From NCBI GenBank assembly GCA_019058275.1, contig JAHLVW010000094.1, positions 1 to 64,000 on the forward strand: DNA of 64,000 bases, given 5' to 3'. Below are positions 43,903-51,372 of this stretch, one piece after another. The translations under genes were made by a program, and so were the position numbers. The stretch comes from Candidatus Heimdallarchaeota archaeon. GTDB taxonomy: Archaea > Asgardarchaeota > Heimdallarchaeia > JABLTI01. A model generated the notes under the pieces. That model saw nothing but the letters and a program-made list of their open reading frames with translations. It had not been told where the DNA came from and did no database searches. Position 1 is the stretch's first letter. Each line of letters starts with the position of its first letter.

Positions 43903-44223
43903 TTGCAAGAAACAAATTACAATAAACTAGTACGAGATAAAATCCCATCTATAATTCTGGCTGATGGACGTAAACCTAAAACTAAGAAAATCGAATCAGA
44001 TGAAGAACTCAAAATTCTCTTAGCAGACAAACTGATTGAAGAATCACATGAATATCTGAATAATAAGAAAATCGAAGAACTTGCAGATATTATGGAAATA
44101 ATTCTTACTATCCTGAAAATAGAAAATATTGACTTATCTGATTTTGAAAGAATGAGACTTGAAAAGAAAAGGGATAGAGGAGGATTTGACGAACAAATTT
44201 ATCTAATCTCTGTGCTAGATTAG
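43903..44223 (+). CDS. MazG-like nucleotide pyrophosphohydrolase
   Basis: This protein of about 106 residues is an all-alpha NTP pyrophosphatase. 'NYNKLVRDKIPSII' is the signature N-terminus of the group also containing phosphoribosyl-ATP pyrophosphohydrolase. The metal site is formed by 'DKLIEESHEYL' and 'EELADIMEII' (ExxE and ExxD). It probably clears abnormal nucleotides. TTG 43903 has GGGGA five bases before it and is preferred over TTG 43891. Confidence 0.85.
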   Translation: MQETNYNKLVRDKIPSIILADGRKPKTKKIESDEELKILLADKLIEESHEYLNNKKIEELADIMEIILTILKIENIDLSDFERMRLEKKRDRGGFDEQIYLISVLD

Positions 44224-44368
44224 TTTAAATCAAACTTCTCATGTAAAAATTACTTTAAGTTAACTCTCTTGAAATAACCTTCTTTTGATTGACTACTCCA
44301 TCATTTTCCCTAGAACCTTGTACAGAACCAAATGATTTCCTTGAGATGATTGGAAGACCAATTAAAAA

Positions 44369-44725
44369 CTATAGTGATCCTTCTATTACATTGGTTTGTA
44401 ATTTAAGATCTGATAGAAATTCCATTAATTGGTTGTTAACTTTGCTTTGAAAGTCATTCCATTTTTCCTCTTCATCTTGTGGAATATCTTCCCATGAAAT
44501 CACGTAATTATTAACTTCTGGTCTGTGGTTCGTATGAAAATTGTATAACCGAACATGGATTGCCTTCAAATGTTTTGGATCATCAGCGAAACAATTAGCG
44601 AAATATTCCAAAGAATAAGTGATAACTTTGCTATTCTTAATTTGTTTACTGAACTCCTCGCGACTATCCATTATTTTCTTTATAGAACTACTAAACCTCG
44701 GAGGTTTTTCAACAATCGTTGTCAA
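44369..44725 (-). CDS. Hypothetical protein, about 118 residues
   Basis: I do not recognise this protein. It is soluble and mostly helical with a central strand pair ('KVITYSLEYF' and 'AIHVRLYNFHTNHR'). The C-terminal half is acidic ('EDIPQDEEEKWNDF'). TTG 44725 has GGTGA five bases before it; the frame can be extended to GTG 44734, which is part of that ribosome site. Confidence 0.55.
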   Translation of the reverse strand: MTTIVEKPPRFSSSIKKIMDSREEFSKQIKNSKVITYSLEYFANCFADDPKHLKAIHVRLYNFHTNHRPEVNNYVISWEDIPQDEEEKWNDFQSKVNNQLMEFLSDLKLQTNVIEGSL

Positions 44726-44928
44726 AACTTTCACCTGCTACAAAATCAATATTTTCTCTTTACCCCCTCCCCTTGATTTCCAGTGGAACTCGAAATAAAG
44801 GGAGATACCTCTATGGGGCTAACTAGGCTAATACTGATTAAATAACTTATATAATTAATCATCTATAAGTATTTCGGTTCATCTATATTTTTAAGGTACT
44901 ATCTATATATTACATCAATAGTATATAC

Positions 44929-44937
44929 TTTTAAATA
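44929..44937 (+). promoter_or_regulatory. TATA box
   Basis: TTTTAAATA lies 56 bases before ATG 44993. Transcription would start near 44960, leaving a leader of about 30 bases. The AT-rich stretch upstream (44840-44930) holds further ATATA runs. Confidence 0.4.
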
Positions 44938-44992
44938 GCAAGTTGAATGTATATACAATCAACAAAACAAAAAACTGGTGTTGATTAAGAAA

Positions 44993-45301
44993 ATGATAAC
45001 AATTCAAGAAACCCAAGACAAACTCTTGGATCTGATTAACTCTCGATTATCTGTAAGACAATTGGAAACCCCTGGAGTTCAAAACCCAATGCGAATGCTT
45101 GGTGAAAGAATGCTAAACATGTTCGCAGGACAAATGATCTCAGATTCAATGATGGCTGAACAAAAAGAAGACATCAAGGAAGAACTTTTAGAAACTGTGA
45201 TGAGCTCATTAGCCTTAGCTGGTTTGCTAGGAATAGATCTTCAACGAGAATTAATGGATGCAATAGCATTACTCGAACAAGTTACTGCAGAAGGAGCTTA
45301 A
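44993..45301 (+). CDS. Small Met-rich helical protein
   Basis: This protein of about 102 residues is all helical and unusually rich in Met in its middle part ('NPMRMLGERMLNMFAGQMIS'). Heptad-like helices follow ('EELLETVMSSLALAGLLG'). No family is recognised. In-frame GTG 44978 and TTG 44981 lie upstream; ATG 44993 is favoured by codon type. It ends in a long hairpin. Confidence 0.55.
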   Translation: MITIQETQDKLLDLINSRLSVRQLETPGVQNPMRMLGERMLNMFAGQMISDSMMAEQKEDIKEELLETVMSSLALAGLLGIDLQRELMDAIALLEQVTAEGA

Positions 45302-45337
45302 TCCTTAATTTTCTTATTGAAAATTCTTTAGGATTAA
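45298..45337 (+). terminator. Long 3' hairpin
   Basis: TTAATCCT (45298-45305) pairs with AGGATTAA (45330-45337), and inside them AATTTTC (45307-45313) pairs with GAAAATT (45319-45325) around TTATT. The stem begins at the stop codon of the Met-rich protein gene. Confidence 0.5.
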
Positions 45338-45537
45338 AGTTCCTCATAGTTTGTTTATTTAATAGAATTAAAATTTAGGTCTTAGTTTTAGTTGGAAACT
45401 AATAATTCAGCATTTACTTTTAATATTGACTTCAATTACTATTTGTTGAATCTTATCGTCTATCAAAAAACTTAAAGAAAGAACACAACACATAATTTAA
45501 GATAATAAGATACAATTACCATTTTGGAAGTAGACAA

Positions 45538-47031
45538 ATGTCTGATAATATTAACGTTCCAATACGTATGTTAGTCTTCACATCCCCGGATTGCTATGCA
45601 TGTCCTGATGTTGAACGAATTGTCCACAAACATGTAGGTACTTACTATTCCGATATGTGCCATATTAGTACGATAGATGTGCAGCAACAACCAAAGATTG
45701 CTGAAAAGTACAATGTGAGGACGTTGCCAACTGTTATGATTGACGATGAAATTGTTCTTCAAGGTTTAGTCACTGAGAGTGACATCAGAGACTTATTATG
45801 GCAGCAAGTAACTGGATCGATGATGGATAGAGAAGAGTCATTTGATGCAAGAAAGGAAACTCTTCTTACAATAAGCAAAAACAGTTTTGACTCATTACTG
45901 AATGAGGATTTCATCAGACCCAATATTGGTGATTATATTCATGTTGGTGTTATGCAACAAATGATGGTTTCACTTGTTGCGCTAGACAAACTTGTTCCTC
46001 AACTCCTTTATCAAGCAGGGAAGGATGTTGGATTGTATGGTGTTGGTACTTATCTTATGATTACTTTAAATCCAAATATTGGAACCGAGTTTAGGGCTAA
46101 AGAAAGATTTGAGGAAGTAATTAATGGCTTAGTAAAATACTTCTCAGACAATGAAACTATCAATATTCCAATGAAACTAGCAGATTCTGCTAAAATAGTT
46201 AAGATTAAAGATGACTTAGCAATTTTAAGAATTACTGGGTTAGCAAGTGCATGTGGTGCACCTTTTGTTGGCGAACCTTTGTGCCATTTTTCAGCTGGTG
46301 AAATGGCAGGCATAACTCAAGCCTTAACTGGAAAAGATTGTATTGTTCATGAGTCGAAATGCATCGGTTTGGGTCATGAGTACTGTGAATTCGAAATACA
46401 CGTTTCAGATGAACCGATAAGTAGAAGTCAAAGAGAAAGTAAAGAAGAATATATAGTAGAAGATCGTAGTCAGCACTTCCAAGGAATCTTACATGATATT
46501 TCAAGAAGGTTACATGAATCCTTCATTAGTCCAAAAGATGTTTTTAACAGAGGAAATATCAGTAATGAAGTGCATTTTACCAAGCTCCAGCAAGCAATTG
46601 TGAATATTAAAATGGCTGATCCATTTTCTGGTGCATTACTATATGCAGCAGGAAGACAGTTAGGCATTTTTGGTCCAGGAAGGGATATACTCCAGCGATA
46701 TTTAGAAGATGAAAATTATTCTTGGCCATTAACACTCGATCAATCTTTACATGTTCTGAATAAATTCTTTCATTTTGGGATGATGCAGGCAGCAAAAGAA
46801 CGAGCCGATGTCAAAATTATCGAAGAAGATGGAGTATTAAAAGTAAGAATTTTCGAATGTGCGATGTCATCTGGAGCAATTGATTCAGGTACCACTTTTT
46901 GTGACTTCATGGCTGGATATATTGCTGGTCGAATACAAATCTTGACCAGTAAAGATTGCATTGTCAATGAAACGAAATGTCATGGTCTTGGTCATAAATT
47001 CTGTGAGTTTGAAATTTCTTTTGTTGAATAA
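45538..47031 (+). CDS. Thioredoxin-fold plus two V4R domains fusion protein
   Basis: The 497-residue protein has three parts. Residues 1-95 are a thioredoxin/glutaredoxin-like domain: redox pair 'SPDCYACPD' (Cys19, Cys22) and cis-Pro in 'VRTLPTVMID'. Two V4R (4-vinyl reductase) domains follow; each ends in the same Cys pattern, 'CIVHESKCIGLGHEYCEFEI' and 'CIVNETKCHGLGHKFCEFEI'. V4R domains bind small hydrophobic ligands or metal via these Cys. The fusion suggests redox control of a ligand or metal sensor. A TATA-like TTTTAATA lies about 120 bases upstream. A peroxiredoxin gene follows directly, which supports a redox role. Confidence 0.85.
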   Translation: MSDNINVPIRMLVFTSPDCYACPDVERIVHKHVGTYYSDMCHISTIDVQQQPKIAEKYNVRTLPTVMIDDEIVLQGLVTESDIRDLLWQQVTGSMMDREESFDARKETLLTISKNSFDSLLNEDFIRPNIGDYIHVGVMQQMMVSLVALDKLVPQLLYQAGKDVGLYGVGTYLMITLNPNIGTEFRAKERFEEVINGLVKYFSDNETINIPMKLADSAKIVKIKDDLAILRITGLASACGAPFVGEPLCHFSAGEMAGITQALTGKDCIVHESKCIGLGHEYCEFEIHVSDEPISRSQRESKEEYIVEDRSQHFQGILHDISRRLHESFISPKDVFNRGNISNEVHFTKLQQAIVNIKMADPFSGALLYAAGRQLGIFGPGRDILQRYLEDENYSWPLTLDQSLHVLNKFFHFGMMQAAKERADVKIIEEDGVLKVRIFECAMSSGAIDSGTTFCDFMAGYIAGRIQILTSKDCIVNETKCHGLGHKFCEFEISFVE

Positions 47032-47054
47032 ATGATTCATTGGAGATGTAATCT

Positions 47055-47543
47055 ATTAGCAAGAAGAAATCAAAAAGCAAATCATTAGCAATTGGTGACA
47101 AGGCACCATTATTTTCTTTACCAAACAAAGCTGGCGAAACAATCAAATTGGAAGATTATATTGGTAAAAAGGTACTAGTAGTTTATTTTTATCCAAAAAA
47201 TGAAACTGATGGATGCACAACTGAAGCTTGCACATTTAGAGATCGTTATGAACTTTTTACAAAAGCTAATGCAGAAGTTATAGGTATTAGCGGTGATTCA
47301 TTAGAATCGCATACTGATTTTTCCTCAAAATACAAACTACCTTTCATTTTGCTAAGTGACAGTGATAATAAAGTAAGAAAGCTCTATGATGTTAAGGCAA
47401 CCTTTGGATTAATTCCGGGACGAGTAACTTATATCATTGATAGAAAAGGAATTATCCAACAAATCTTTGTTTCTCAATTTAATCCAAAGAAGCATGTTGA
47501 TGAAGCTCTTAGGGTTATTGCTGAGATCAATAAAGAAAACTAA
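47055..47543 (+). CDS. Peroxiredoxin (BCP/PrxQ type) with non-standard start
   Basis: This is a thiol peroxidase that reduces peroxides with Cys. The peroxidatic site is 'GCTTEACTF', with a second Cys five residues later as in BCP/PrxQ, and it also has 'VVYFYPKNETDG' and 'YIIDRKGIIQQIF'. The first ATG/GTG/TTG in frame (TTG 47148) would cut off the conserved start. Upstream of it the frame encodes 'IGDKAPLFSLPNKAGE', a standard Prx N-terminus, and stays open to 47052. GGAG (47042-47045) lies nine bases before ATT 47055, which I use as the start. An in-frame ATG at 47046 is followed directly by TAA. It probably forms an operon with the V4R gene. Confidence 0.75.
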   Translation: MSKKKSKSKSLAIGDKAPLFSLPNKAGETIKLEDYIGKKVLVVYFYPKNETDGCTTEACTFRDRYELFTKANAEVIGISGDSLESHTDFSSKYKLPFILLSDSDNKVRKLYDVKATFGLIPGRVTYIIDRKGIIQQIFVSQFNPKKHVDEALRVIAEINKEN

Positions 47544-47652
47544 AGTATCCCTTTTAATTAATGAATTATTGTTTTAGAGGTAGAAACAATATTTAAATTT
47601 GTTATTAATAAAACAACTTGGGATTATTGTCGAGTTCAAAAAGTGAATGATT

Positions 47653-48540
47653 ATGCCCTCTGAAACTAAAGGTAAACAGAATAATGAAGAATTAGAACAA
47701 GAAGAGGTTGACAAAGAAGAAGAAAAGAAATGGGAACCACCAGAACTACCTCGCTATCTTAGAATTATCTTAACAGTTATTGCAAATACAATAACTTTGC
47801 TCAACTTCGCAAGTGGAGTAACAGCAATAATACTAGTATCAATAGATCCAAGAAATTACCTATATGCATTATGGACTGCAAGGCTTGTTCTACTTGCAAT
47901 CATATTTGATTTTACAGATGGCATACCTGCAAGATTAGCAAAGAAGAAACCAGGATTCTTTGGCACATTTGTTGATTCTGCAGCAGATACAGTATCATTT
48001 GGTCTAGCACCAGCAGTTATGATTTCTTTAAGTTTGCCAATATTAAATACTGTAAGTACTGCTCACTTCATTCAAGCAATTTTTTCAATAATTGTAGGAT
48101 TGTATTTTGGTTTCTGTACAATCTTTAGATTGATAAGATTTACAAAAGAATCCAGCAAAAAATGGTTTAAAGGAATTCCCTCACCAGGTGCAGGTTGTGC
48201 AGCAGCTTGTTATATTATAATTAAATTATTCATTGAAGAACAAGTAGAATCCACTTCTATTGCGACACCCATTGTTGGATTAATACTAATGATATTGACA
48301 GGAACAATGATGATAGTGACAATAAGGTATCCAACTACAAAGTTACCAAAGAATTTCTTAGAGGTTTTTCTTTTAGGATTAGCTGCTGTAACCATTGTAG
48401 CTTGTGTAGCTACTCCTTTAACTTATGTCATTTATCCAGCTGCATTAATGGCAGCGCTAACTATCTTTTACGTCCTGTATGGACCATTTTATCTGGTAAA
48501 ACACATGCTAGTACGAGCAAAAGCTGCAGAAGATTACTAA
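47653..48540 (+). CDS. CDP-alcohol phosphatidyltransferase (archaetidylserine/phosphatidylserine synthase type)
   Basis: This membrane enzyme joins an alcohol such as serine to a CDP-lipid. The signature DGxxAR...GxxxDxxxD is complete: 'DFTDGIPARLAKKKPGFFG' then 'TFVDSAADTVSFGLAP'. It has six to eight membrane helices and an acidic, charged N-terminal tail. The 'DxxSFGxAPA' ending of the motif is typical of the PssA branch, so archaetidylserine synthase is the best guess. ATG 47653 is preceded by AAGTGAATG; ATG 47647 is also in frame. Confidence 0.85.
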   Translation: MPSETKGKQNNEELEQEEVDKEEEKKWEPPELPRYLRIILTVIANTITLLNFASGVTAIILVSIDPRNYLYALWTARLVLLAIIFDFTDGIPARLAKKKPGFFGTFVDSAADTVSFGLAPAVMISLSLPILNTVSTAHFIQAIFSIIVGLYFGFCTIFRLIRFTKESSKKWFKGIPSPGAGCAAACYIIIKLFIEEQVESTSIATPIVGLILMILTGTMMIVTIRYPTTKLPKNFLEVFLLGLAAVTIVACVATPLTYVIYPAALMAALTIFYVLYGPFYLVKHMLVRAKAAEDY

Positions 48541-48618
48541 TTGCCATATAACAAAGGTTTTCAAATAAGTTAGTATAGAATAACAAGAAAGATACTTGCT
48601 TATTTGGAGAACAAAAAA

Positions 48619-49386
48619 ATGGATTTTCAACGAATACCAGCCAAAACGCCTATTGAGGAAGCAACTAAACCAAAAACTCAATCGAGTGGAATACCTGGAT
48701 TTGACGTAACAATTGGTGGTGGAATACCAGATGGTTCTCTCATATTGTTGTTAGGTGAACCAGGATCAAGTTATGAAATATTCGCCTTACAAATGTTGTA
48801 TAATCAAGCAAAAGAAGGGAAAAAAGTGTTCTATGTTTCAGTTGATAAACCTCCCTCAGAAGTGGATTTGGAAATGCTGACATTTAACTGGAATATTGAC
48901 ACCTACAAATCTATTGGTTCATGGTCATATATTGATGCATATGGGGCAAAATTTTCCCCAGATGATACCTCCCCTGTAATAGCTTGGGATAAAGGCTTAT
49001 TGAATCTATTAAGAACGAAATTTATTAAAAACGTAGCAAAATCTGTGCAACCATTTACGATCATTGATACAGTATCACATCTTTTACTAGATTACGATGT
49101 TGATCAAGTTCGAGAATTAGTTGAGAATTTGATAACAAGTGTTGTTAGAAAGGTTGGCGGAGTACATCTACTTCTTATGGTTAAAGGGATGCATGATCTC
49201 AAAACTGAAGTTTTGTTCAGTCATATCGCTGATGGGGTTATCGATTTTTACTTAAGAGAAAGATCAGATCAACTCCAGAGAACTTTCAGAGTAAGAAAAA
49301 TGAGAAAAGCAATTTATGATACAAGACTCTATCCTGTCAATTTAGGACCAGAAGGATTACAAATCGAAACTGCCCAAAGACTCTAG
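48619..49386 (+). CDS. KaiC-like RecA-fold protein with degenerate Walker A
   Basis: This 255-residue protein has the single-domain KaiC/GvpD-like fold: 'SSGIPGFDVTIGGGIPDGSL' is the family N-terminus, 'KEGKKVFYVSVDKPPSEV' strand 3, 'FTIIDTVSHLL' the Walker B strand. The P-loop reads 'LLGEPGSSYEIF' (46-53): the Lys-Thr/Ser of GxxxxGK[TS] is replaced by Tyr-Glu, so it should not hydrolyse ATP normally. Such proteins often act as signalling partners. ATG 48619 has GGAG nine bases before it; TTG 48604 overlaps that site. Confidence 0.8.
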   Translation: MDFQRIPAKTPIEEATKPKTQSSGIPGFDVTIGGGIPDGSLILLLGEPGSSYEIFALQMLYNQAKEGKKVFYVSVDKPPSEVDLEMLTFNWNIDTYKSIGSWSYIDAYGAKFSPDDTSPVIAWDKGLLNLLRTKFIKNVAKSVQPFTIIDTVSHLLLDYDVDQVRELVENLITSVVRKVGGVHLLLMVKGMHDLKTEVLFSHIADGVIDFYLRERSDQLQRTFRVRKMRKAIYDTRLYPVNLGPEGLQIETAQRL

Positions 49387-49517
49387 TTTAACCGATTCTT
49401 TTCTTATTCTTTTAATTAGAAATGGTAATAGTGAACCTTTTATTTTTAAAATGATACAAAGGATTAATGAAATAATCCTTTGTAATTTATTCCTTAACCA
49501 GTTGAGGTAATTGCATT

Positions 49518-51080
49518 TTGACAGAAAAAAATGTACCATGGACAGAACTTTATCGTCCAACAAATTTAGGTCAAGTAGTAGGAAATGAAGATGCAATTGA
49601 AGCTTTGAGAGATTGGTTTGATTCATGGTCACCAAAAGCAAAACGGAAAGTTGCCTTATTACATGGACCTGCTGGAACAGGAAAAACTAGTAGTGTTATA
49701 GCACTGGCTACTGAAAGAGGTTATGAACTCGTTGAAATGAATGCTAGTGATAAACGTAATAAAGATGCAATTTTGAGAATAGCAGGCAGCTCAGCAAAAG
49801 AAGGGACCTTAACTGGAGGAACAACTGGTAAACGGATTCTGTTAATAGACGAAGTTGATGGTATAACTGGGAGAGAAGATAGAGGAGGAGCAAAATCATT
49901 AGTTGATGTAATAAAGGAAGCCGCAGTACCTATCATCTGTACAGCAAATAATGCCTATCACAAAAAACTGAAAGCACTTAGGAAAGAATCAAAAGTGATT
50001 TCTTATCACCCCATTCATCAAGAGTATATTCTCAAAGTTTTGAAGAAAATAAGTAGAGATCAGAAATTAGAGCTTACATCTGAGGATTTTAACTTCATAG
50101 CAGAAAATGCTCATGGTGATTTAAGAAGTGCTATCAATGATTTAGAAGGCATGGTTTTACAAATTCGAAGTGGAAAAATATCTGATATTGAGTTATTAAA
50201 ACCTTATAGAGATAAAACAAAGGGAATACAAGAAGCATTAGTAGATATATTTAATGCTCAGGATTTTATTGAAGGTAAAAAAGCAGTAGATGGCTTAAAA
50301 ATCAAATATGATGAGCTACTTTTATGGGTATTCGAAAATGCTTACCTTCATTCCAGTGACCAACAGCTTGCTGAAGTTTATGAGACCCTTGCTTCAGCTG
50401 ATCGATTTCTAGGAAGAATAATGCGTAGACAAAGTTGGAATCTTCTTTCATATTTCTTTGATTTAGTATCAGGTGGAGTAGCAGTTGATGTTGATCGTCC
50501 AGGAAAGAATATTAAACAATATATTTTTCCTCAAAAAATCGGTATGTATGCACAAACAATGTTTACAAGAGCTCTGAGAGATTCCATTGCATCAAATATC
50601 GCTGAGAAAACTCACACTTCAACAATAGCTGCTAGAGGAGAATCGATGCATGTAGTTAAGCAAATACTCAACAGTGGTATTGGTGATGCAGCACAAATGG
50701 CTTATTGGTTAGAATTAGATGAGAATCAATTAAAATCACTAATAGAAAACCAAGAATCTATCAGGAAAATAAAGAAAGTAATGAAAGCCTATGATAAGGA
50801 AAAAATGAAGCTGCAAACATCAATGGGTGACCAAAGATTCTCAAGTTTTGATGATACAGGTGATAATTGGTCAGATATCTTAATTGAATACGAAAAGAAG
50901 AAAGAAGAGAAATTAGCTGAAGAAAAACGTAGAAAGGAAGAAGAGAAAAAACGAAAAGCTGAAGAAAGAAAAGCTAAAAAAGCTGCTGCAAAGAAAGAAG
51001 TTAAAAAAACAAAGCAAGTAGATGATCAAGATTTAGAAAAGAAAGCCAAAAAACAAGCATCTCTTGATCAATATTTCTAA
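49518..51080 (+). CDS. rfcL: Replication factor C large subunit
   Basis: This is the large subunit of the clamp loader that opens PCNA on DNA, 520 residues. Features are 'PWTELYRPTNLGQVVGNEDA', Walker A 'GPAGTGKTS', Walker B 'LLIDEVDGI', sensor 1 'ICTANNAYHKKLKAL', and the RFC C-terminal collar. The last 110 residues are a charged coiled region ending 'QASLDQYF', a PIP box that docks on PCNA. The start is a TTG with GAGGT upstream. rfcS is not in the window. Confidence 0.93.
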   Translation: MTEKNVPWTELYRPTNLGQVVGNEDAIEALRDWFDSWSPKAKRKVALLHGPAGTGKTSSVIALATERGYELVEMNASDKRNKDAILRIAGSSAKEGTLTGGTTGKRILLIDEVDGITGREDRGGAKSLVDVIKEAAVPIICTANNAYHKKLKALRKESKVISYHPIHQEYILKVLKKISRDQKLELTSEDFNFIAENAHGDLRSAINDLEGMVLQIRSGKISDIELLKPYRDKTKGIQEALVDIFNAQDFIEGKKAVDGLKIKYDELLLWVFENAYLHSSDQQLAEVYETLASADRFLGRIMRRQSWNLLSYFFDLVSGGVAVDVDRPGKNIKQYIFPQKIGMYAQTMFTRALRDSIASNIAEKTHTSTIAARGESMHVVKQILNSGIGDAAQMAYWLELDENQLKSLIENQESIRKIKKVMKAYDKEKMKLQTSMGDQRFSSFDDTGDNWSDILIEYEKKKEEKLAEEKRRKEEEKKRKAEERKAKKAAAKKEVKKTKQVDDQDLEKKAKKQASLDQYF

Positions 51081-51158
51081 TCAATTTGATAATGTTTACC
51101 AAATAATATTGCTATTATTATTTGAGGGAATAATGTTTTGAATTCAAAATATTGAATC

Positions 51159-51305
51159 ATTAAAGCAATAGGTTTTGCATTCGGAACAATTTTGCTAATT
51201 TTACTTTATCCAGTTACTGCTATTATTCGACTCTTTCGATCCAAAAGACATGATGAGAGTATTAACAAATCAATAAGAACCGGGCAATATGGATATGACT
51301 ATTAG
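51159..51305 (+). CDS. Possible small one-helix membrane protein (no normal start codon)
   Basis: The gap between rfcL and the XPD-like gene holds an open frame that reads as a membrane peptide: 'AFGTILLILLYPVTAIIRLF', then 'RSKRHDESINKSIRTGQYGY' to a TAG. The hydrophobic helix, basic stop-transfer residues and polar tail look real. There is no ATG, GTG or TTG between the upstream TGA (51153) and the helix, so the gene would have to start at ATT 51159 or ATC 51156, or be a remnant. No ribosome site is seen. Nothing else is evident in this 290-base stretch. Confidence 0.3.
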   Translation: MKAIGFAFGTILLILLYPVTAIIRLFRSKRHDESINKSIRTGQYGYDY

Positions 51306-51372
51306 CTGTTTTAAAAGAAAATTCTAGCAGAAGTCTTTGAGAAGTATATCTTTTCAAGGATTGCTATAAACA

